Part shown: in pieces, positions 60,618 through 64,000 of the stretch
Numbering within the stretch: the stretch's first letter is position 1
Layout: each line of letters begins with the position of its first letter
NCBI RefSeq assembly: GCF_035194505.1
Contig: NZ_CP136573.1
Location: 1,475,001-1,539,000, forward strand
Source of the DNA: Erythrobacter sp.
GTDB taxonomy: Bacteria > Pseudomonadota > Alphaproteobacteria > Sphingomonadales > Sphingomonadaceae
DNA: 64,000 bases
Direction of reading: 5' to 3'
The notes under the pieces: model-generated
Database searches by the model: none
What the model saw: only the letters and a program-made list of their open reading frames with translations
What the model was told of the DNA's origin: nothing
Position numbers and translations under genes: made by a program

Positions 60618-61439
60618 TCACGTGGCCGACCAGCCGGCATCGATCATCAGGGCCGATCCCGTCACCACCCGCGCCGCCTCGCTCACCAGATACATCACCG
60701 CAGCCGCCGATTGTTCGGAGCTGATCTTCTCCTTGATGAGATGCGGGGTGAGTTGCAGCTCGTAGGCTTCTTCCACCGAAAGCCCGTGTGCCGCCGCCAC
60801 CTCGTCGGTCGCGTGGCTCACCATCGCGGTATCGACGAGACCCGGGCACAGCGCGTTGACGGTGATCTGGTGCGGGGCAAGCTCCCCCGCCATCGCCCGG
60901 GTAAGTCCCATCATCCCGTGCTTGGAAGCACAGTAATGGGCATAGCCGGGCGTGCCGACATGGCCCGCGACCGAAGCGACATGGACAATCCGCCCGCCTT
61001 CCCCGCGCGCGATCATATGGGGCACCACCGCGCGCACCATGCGCCAAGCGCCTGTGAGGTTGATGTCGATCATCGTGGCCCAGGTCGCCTCGTCGAGTTC
61101 ATGCGCAGGCTTGCCGCCGGTCAGGATGCCCGCATTGTTGACGAGAATGTCGAGCCGTCCGAACGCCGCCAGCGCGCCTGCGACAAAGGCATCGACCTGC
61201 GCGGTATCCCGCACATCGCAGGCCATCGCCAGCGCCCTGACCCCGTGGGCCTCGATCGCGCGGACCACCTCGTCGAGCGCGCCGCCCAGCGCGTAGCCGA
61301 CTGTCGGCATCGCCGCATCGCCGACATCGCAGATCGCCACGTCCGCCCCCGCCTCGGCCAGCGCGAGCGCAATCGCCCGTCCCTGTCCGCGTGCCGCGCC
61401 GGTCACGATTGCGGCCTTTCCGGCCAGTGCGCCTGCCAT
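60618..61439 (-). CDS. SDR-family oxidoreductase of the carveol/mycofactocin-type subgroup
   Basis: 273-residue short-chain dehydrogenase. TGAARGQGRA, NNAGI and YCASKHGM give the cofactor and Tyr/Lys sites. After the ICDV strand it carries an extra segment (GDAAMPTVGYALGGALDE) before the next helix, as in the carveol-dehydrogenase/mycofactocin-associated SDRs. Start ATG 61439. It precedes the haloalkane dehalogenase on the minus strand and would oxidise an alcohol such as that produced by dehalogenation. Confidence 0.85.
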   Translation of the reverse strand: MAGALAGKAAIVTGAARGQGRAIALALAEAGADVAICDVGDAAMPTVGYALGGALDEVVRAIEAHGVRALAMACDVRDTAQVDAFVAGALAAFGRLDILVNNAGILTGGKPAHELDEATWATMIDINLTGAWRMVRAVVPHMIARGEGGRIVHVASVAGHVGTPGYAHYCASKHGMMGLTRAMAGELAPHQITVNALCPGLVDTAMVSHATDEVAAAHGLSVEEAYELQLTPHLIKEKISSEQSAAAVMYLVSEAARVVTGSALMIDAGWSAT

Positions 61440-61572
61440 ATCCCCGCTCTCCCTGCGTGCTGTTCTCCGGATGCAAAAGTGCCAGCCCCGCGCAGATTTC
61501 CCCAGCGGTGGAAGTGATAGGGGCAAGGCCGGGAGTGACATTCGCTTAACGTCGTGATTCTAGAACGGGATC

Positions 61573-62304
61573 ATGCACAAGACCTCTGTCCTCGCCGCGC
61601 TTGCGGCCTTCTCGGCGTTCGTCTGCGCCCCTGCGAAGGCGAACATCATCACCGGGCCAGCCACCGTCATCGATGGCGACACCATCGACATGACCGGCAC
61701 CCGCATTCGCATCCTCGGGATCGACGCGCCCGAACGTGGACAGTCGTGCTCGCGCGGCGGACAAGCCTGGGCCTGCGGGACCGAGGCGACCACTGCCCTC
61801 GGCGAGATCATCGCCAACGGCCATGTCACCTGCACGGCGACGGGGACGGATGTCTATGGCCGCACGCTGGCTACCTGCCAGAATGCAGTGTTCGATATCG
61901 GGCGCGAGATGGTGCGGCGCGGGATGGCTGTGCCCAGCAGCGATGCGCCGGAGGACTACGCCGCCGTCAGTGCCATCGCCCGGCAATATGCGCACGGCCT
62001 ATGGGCGGGCGAGTTCCAGCACCCTGCCGATTGGCGCCGCGCCAACCCGCGCTCTGCTGCCCCCGCGCGCGTCGCTCGGGCAGAGCCTGCGCGCGTCGCC
62101 CCTGCGGCCAGCCGCTCGGGCGCGGGGCGCGAGCAGCGCTTCACCAATGCGCTGGGCTGCGCGATCAAGGGCAATCACAGCCGCCGGGGCGAGTGGATCT
62201 ACCACCTGCCCGGCCAGAAATATTACGAAGCGACCCGCCCCGAAGCCCTGTTCTGCACCGAAAGTGCAGCGCTCGCGGCAGGCTATCGCCGGTCGAAGGA
62301 ATAG
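61573..62304 (+). CDS. Secreted staphylococcal-nuclease-like protein with C-terminal sunset-type domain
   Basis: 243-residue exported protein. Signal peptide LAALAAFSAFVCAPAKA, then an SNase-like OB-fold (VIDGDTIDMTGTRIRILGIDAPE, GTDVYGRTLATC) with the conserved Asp, Arg and Glu residues. After an Ala/Arg linker, the C-terminal 50 residues (CAIKGNHSRRGEWIYHLPGQKYYE) form a sunset-like domain with two cysteines. Start ATG 61573. It stands alone between the SDR/dehalogenase block and engB. Confidence 0.88.
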   Translation: MHKTSVLAALAAFSAFVCAPAKANIITGPATVIDGDTIDMTGTRIRILGIDAPERGQSCSRGGQAWACGTEATTALGEIIANGHVTCTATGTDVYGRTLATCQNAVFDIGREMVRRGMAVPSSDAPEDYAAVSAIARQYAHGLWAGEFQHPADWRRANPRSAAPARVARAEPARVAPAASRSGAGREQRFTNALGCAIKGNHSRRGEWIYHLPGQKYYEATRPEALFCTESAALAAGYRRSKE

Positions 62305-62323
62305 GCAGGCAGGCGGGGCTGCC

Positions 62324-63004
62324 TCAGCCCGCCCAGCCCTCGCCTAGGGCATCAGTCACCACGGCAGCGCGCAAGCGCTCGATGCCCATGCCCTTCTCGC
62401 TGCTGGTAAGGTGGATTTCGGGGTGCGCGGCGACATGCTTCTTGGCTTCGGCTGCGGTCTTTTCAGCCACCACCGCCAGCTCGCTCGCCTTGATCTTGTC
62501 GGTCTTGGTGAGGACGATGCGGTAGGAAGCGGCGGCCTTGTCCAGCATCGTCATCATCTCGCGGTCAACCTCCTTGATGCCGTGGCGGCTGTCGACCAGC
62601 ACCAGTGTGCGGGCCAGCACCTGCCGCCCGCGCAGGTATGAGTTGACCAGCGCCTTCCACTTCTCGACCACCTTCACCGGCGCCTTGGCAAAGCCATAGC
62701 CCGGCATGTCGACCAAGCGGAACAGCGGTAGCGCGCCCTCGTCCTGAGGCCGCCCGACATCGAAGAAATTGAGCTCCTGCGTGCGCCCGGGCGTCACCGA
62801 TGCGCGCGCGATCGCCTTGCGCCCCGTCAGCGCGTTGAGCAGCGAGGACTTGCCCACGTTCGAGCGCCCGCAGAAGGCGATCTCCGGCACCAGCGGCTCG
62901 GGCAGGAATTGCAGCTGCGGCGCGGAACGCAGGAAGTCGACCGGCCCGGAAAAGAGCTTCGATGCGGCTTCCTCTGCGGCTGCCTGGATGTCTGGATCGG
63001 TCAT
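62324..63004 (-). CDS. engB: Ribosome biogenesis GTPase EngB/YihA
   Basis: 226-residue TRAFAC GTPase needed for late ribosome assembly. G1 FCGRSNVGKSSLLN, G2 TPGRTQELNF, G3 DMPGYGFAK, G4 TKTDK and G5 TSSEKGMG are all complete. Start ATG 63004, 5 bp after the yidC stop, so the two are probably one unit as in many genomes. Confidence 0.96.
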   Translation of the reverse strand: MTDPDIQAAAEEAASKLFSGPVDFLRSAPQLQFLPEPLVPEIAFCGRSNVGKSSLLNALTGRKAIARASVTPGRTQELNFFDVGRPQDEGALPLFRLVDMPGYGFAKAPVKVVEKWKALVNSYLRGRQVLARTLVLVDSRHGIKEVDREMMTMLDKAAASYRIVLTKTDKIKASELAVVAEKTAAEAKKHVAAHPEIHLTSSEKGMGIERLRAAVVTDALGEGWAG

Positions 63005-63008
63005 CGTC

Positions 63009-63998
63009 CTAGGCCTTGGCGGCCTTCTCCTTCGCCGCCGCCGCCTTCAATTGCGGGTGCTTGGAATAGAGATAGCTCTGCTGCGCCAGAGTGAGCAGGT
63101 TCGAGGTCACCCAGTAGAGCAGCAGACCCGCAGCAAAGGGCGCCATCACGAACATCAGGATCCACGGCATGATCGCGAACATCTGCGCCTGCACCGGGTC
63201 GGTCGCGGTCGGGTTGAGCTTGAAGGTCAGCCACATGGTGATGCCCAGCAGCACCGCGAGCGGCCCGATGGCAAGGAAGCTCGCTTCGGGCACGGCAAAG
63301 GGCAAGAGGCCGAACAGGTTGAGGATATGCGCCGGATCGGGGGCCGAAAGGTCGCGGATCCACAGGATGAAGGGCTCGTGGCGCATCTCGATCGCCAGCA
63401 CCAGCACCTTGTAGAGCGCAAAGAAGATCGGGATCTGGAGGACGAGCGGCAGACAGCCCGCGAGCGGGTTCACCTTCTCGTCCTTGTAGAGCTGCATGAT
63501 CTCCTGCTGCTGGCGCTGCTTGTCGTCCTTGAAGCGCTCCTGGATCTCCTTCATCTTCGGCTGCACGGCCTTCATCGCCGCCATCGAAGCGAACTGCTTC
63601 TGCGCGATCGGGAACATCATGCCGCGGATGATGACGGTGAGCAGGATGATCGCCACCCCGAAATTGCCGACCGCCCCGTTGAGCGTGCGCAACAGCCACA
63701 GGATCGGCTTTTCGATGATTTCGAACCAGCCCCAGCTGATCGCCTTGCCGAAATAGGTGATGCCGCTGTCTTCGTACTGGTCGAGGATGCGGCTGTCCTT
63801 GGCGCCGGCATAGAGCCGGGTCTGCTGGGTCAGCTTGCCCCCGGCCGGCACGGTGGCGGCGGCGTAGAGCAGATCGGTGCGGAACAGCGTGTCACCCAGC
63901 GAACGGAATCCGGCGCTGTCGGTCGTGCCCTTGCCGGGCACCAGCGCGCCAAGCCAGTACTGGTCGGTAAAGCCGAGCCAGCTGGCCGCGCCCTCGGG
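63009..63998 (-). CDS. yidC: Membrane protein insertase YidC (N-terminus outside window)
   Basis: At least 330 C-terminal residues of the YidC/Oxa1 insertase, which inserts and folds inner-membrane proteins. The conserved core helices are seen: GWFEIIEKPILWLLRTLNG, NFGVAIILLTVIIRGMMFPIA, MKEIQERFKDD, NPLAGCLPLVLQIPIFFALYKVL, IMPWILMFVMAPFAAGLLLYWVTSN, and the terminal basic tail. The periplasmic domain continues past 64000, so the gene starts beyond the window. Confidence 0.95.
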   Translation of the reverse strand, partial: PEGAASWLGFTDQYWLGALVPGKGTTDSAGFRSLGDTLFRTDLLYAAATVPAGGKLTQQTRLYAGAKDSRILDQYEDSGITYFGKAISWGWFEIIEKPILWLLRTLNGAVGNFGVAIILLTVIIRGMMFPIAQKQFASMAAMKAVQPKMKEIQERFKDDKQRQQQEIMQLYKDEKVNPLAGCLPLVLQIPIFFALYKVLVLAIEMRHEPFILWIRDLSAPDPAHILNLFGLLPFAVPEASFLAIGPLAVLLGITMWLTFKLNPTATDPVQAQMFAIMPWILMFVMAPFAAGLLLYWVTSNLLTLAQQSYLYSKHPQLKAAAAKEKAAKA

Positions 63999-64000
63999 CT

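Noticed and set aside
1..64000. CRISPR arrays, rRNA operons, prophage genes
   Set aside because: I saw no regularly spaced direct repeats, no rRNA signatures and no phage structural or integrase genes other than the IS.

Overview
The window is high-GC, gene-dense DNA from an aerobic Gram-negative alphaproteobacterium, most likely Sphingomonadales (an Erythrobacter/Novosphingobium-like lineage). Supporting signs are the rpsT-dnaA neighbourhood, the secB / Tim44-like / mltA / Smr block, a DUF1134 protein, COQ9, UbiB/UbiE, a cytochrome bc1 assembly chaperone, TonB-type proteins and abundant VOC/Rieske/SDR catabolic genes. I assigned the organism from gene content and arrangement only.

Layout. 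0-20 kb is mostly housekeeping: the end of an Atm1-type ABC exporter, a secreted S9 peptidase, hslV/hslU separated by an acyltransferase gene, a BamE-like lipoprotein, a bc1 chaperone, YceD, a TonB-like protein, ssb, COQ9, a SCO copper protein, ribD/ribE, an aromatic/aspartate aminotransferase, DUF1134 and tRNA-Ser(GCU). 20.3-24.5 kb is a TetR-controlled aromatic ring-cleavage operon (extradiol dioxygenase, FAH-family hydrolase, NAD(P)-binding protein, FAD hydroxylase) with two clear palindromic operators. At 24.5-26.6 kb a 1525-bp IS3-family element has truncated a two-partner-secretion (TpsB/ShlB) barrel gene; its orfB carries a frameshift.

26.7-52.3 kb is again core: Smr, MltA, TimA, SecB, MurJ, TrpS, Dut, a CoaBC with a very long linker, UbiB/UbiE, MutM, S20, DnaA, a MoeB/ThiF-like enzyme, a SIRT5-type sirtuin, DapB, an M48 protease, endonuclease III, a dicarboxylate symporter, DapE, an S1/P1 nuclease and a glutathione S-transferase. 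52.4-61.4 kb is an accessory catabolic block: an acyl-CoA ligase divergent from a LuxR-type regulator, a tightly coupled Rieske oxygenase / SDR / TIM-barrel / VOC operon, a divergent VOC gene, and an opposing SDR / haloalkane-dehalogenase pair. No electron-transfer partner for the Rieske protein is present. The last 2.5 kb holds a secreted nuclease, engB and the start of a yidC-containing block.

The best candidate for an undescribed system is the 52.4-61.4 kb catabolic block. Other points worth checking are the paired TetR operators with an apparently leaderless tetR, the 150-residue linker inside CoaBC, the three-cysteine MutM zinc finger, the altered DnaA Walker A motif, and the palindromes directly between dnaA and the next gene.
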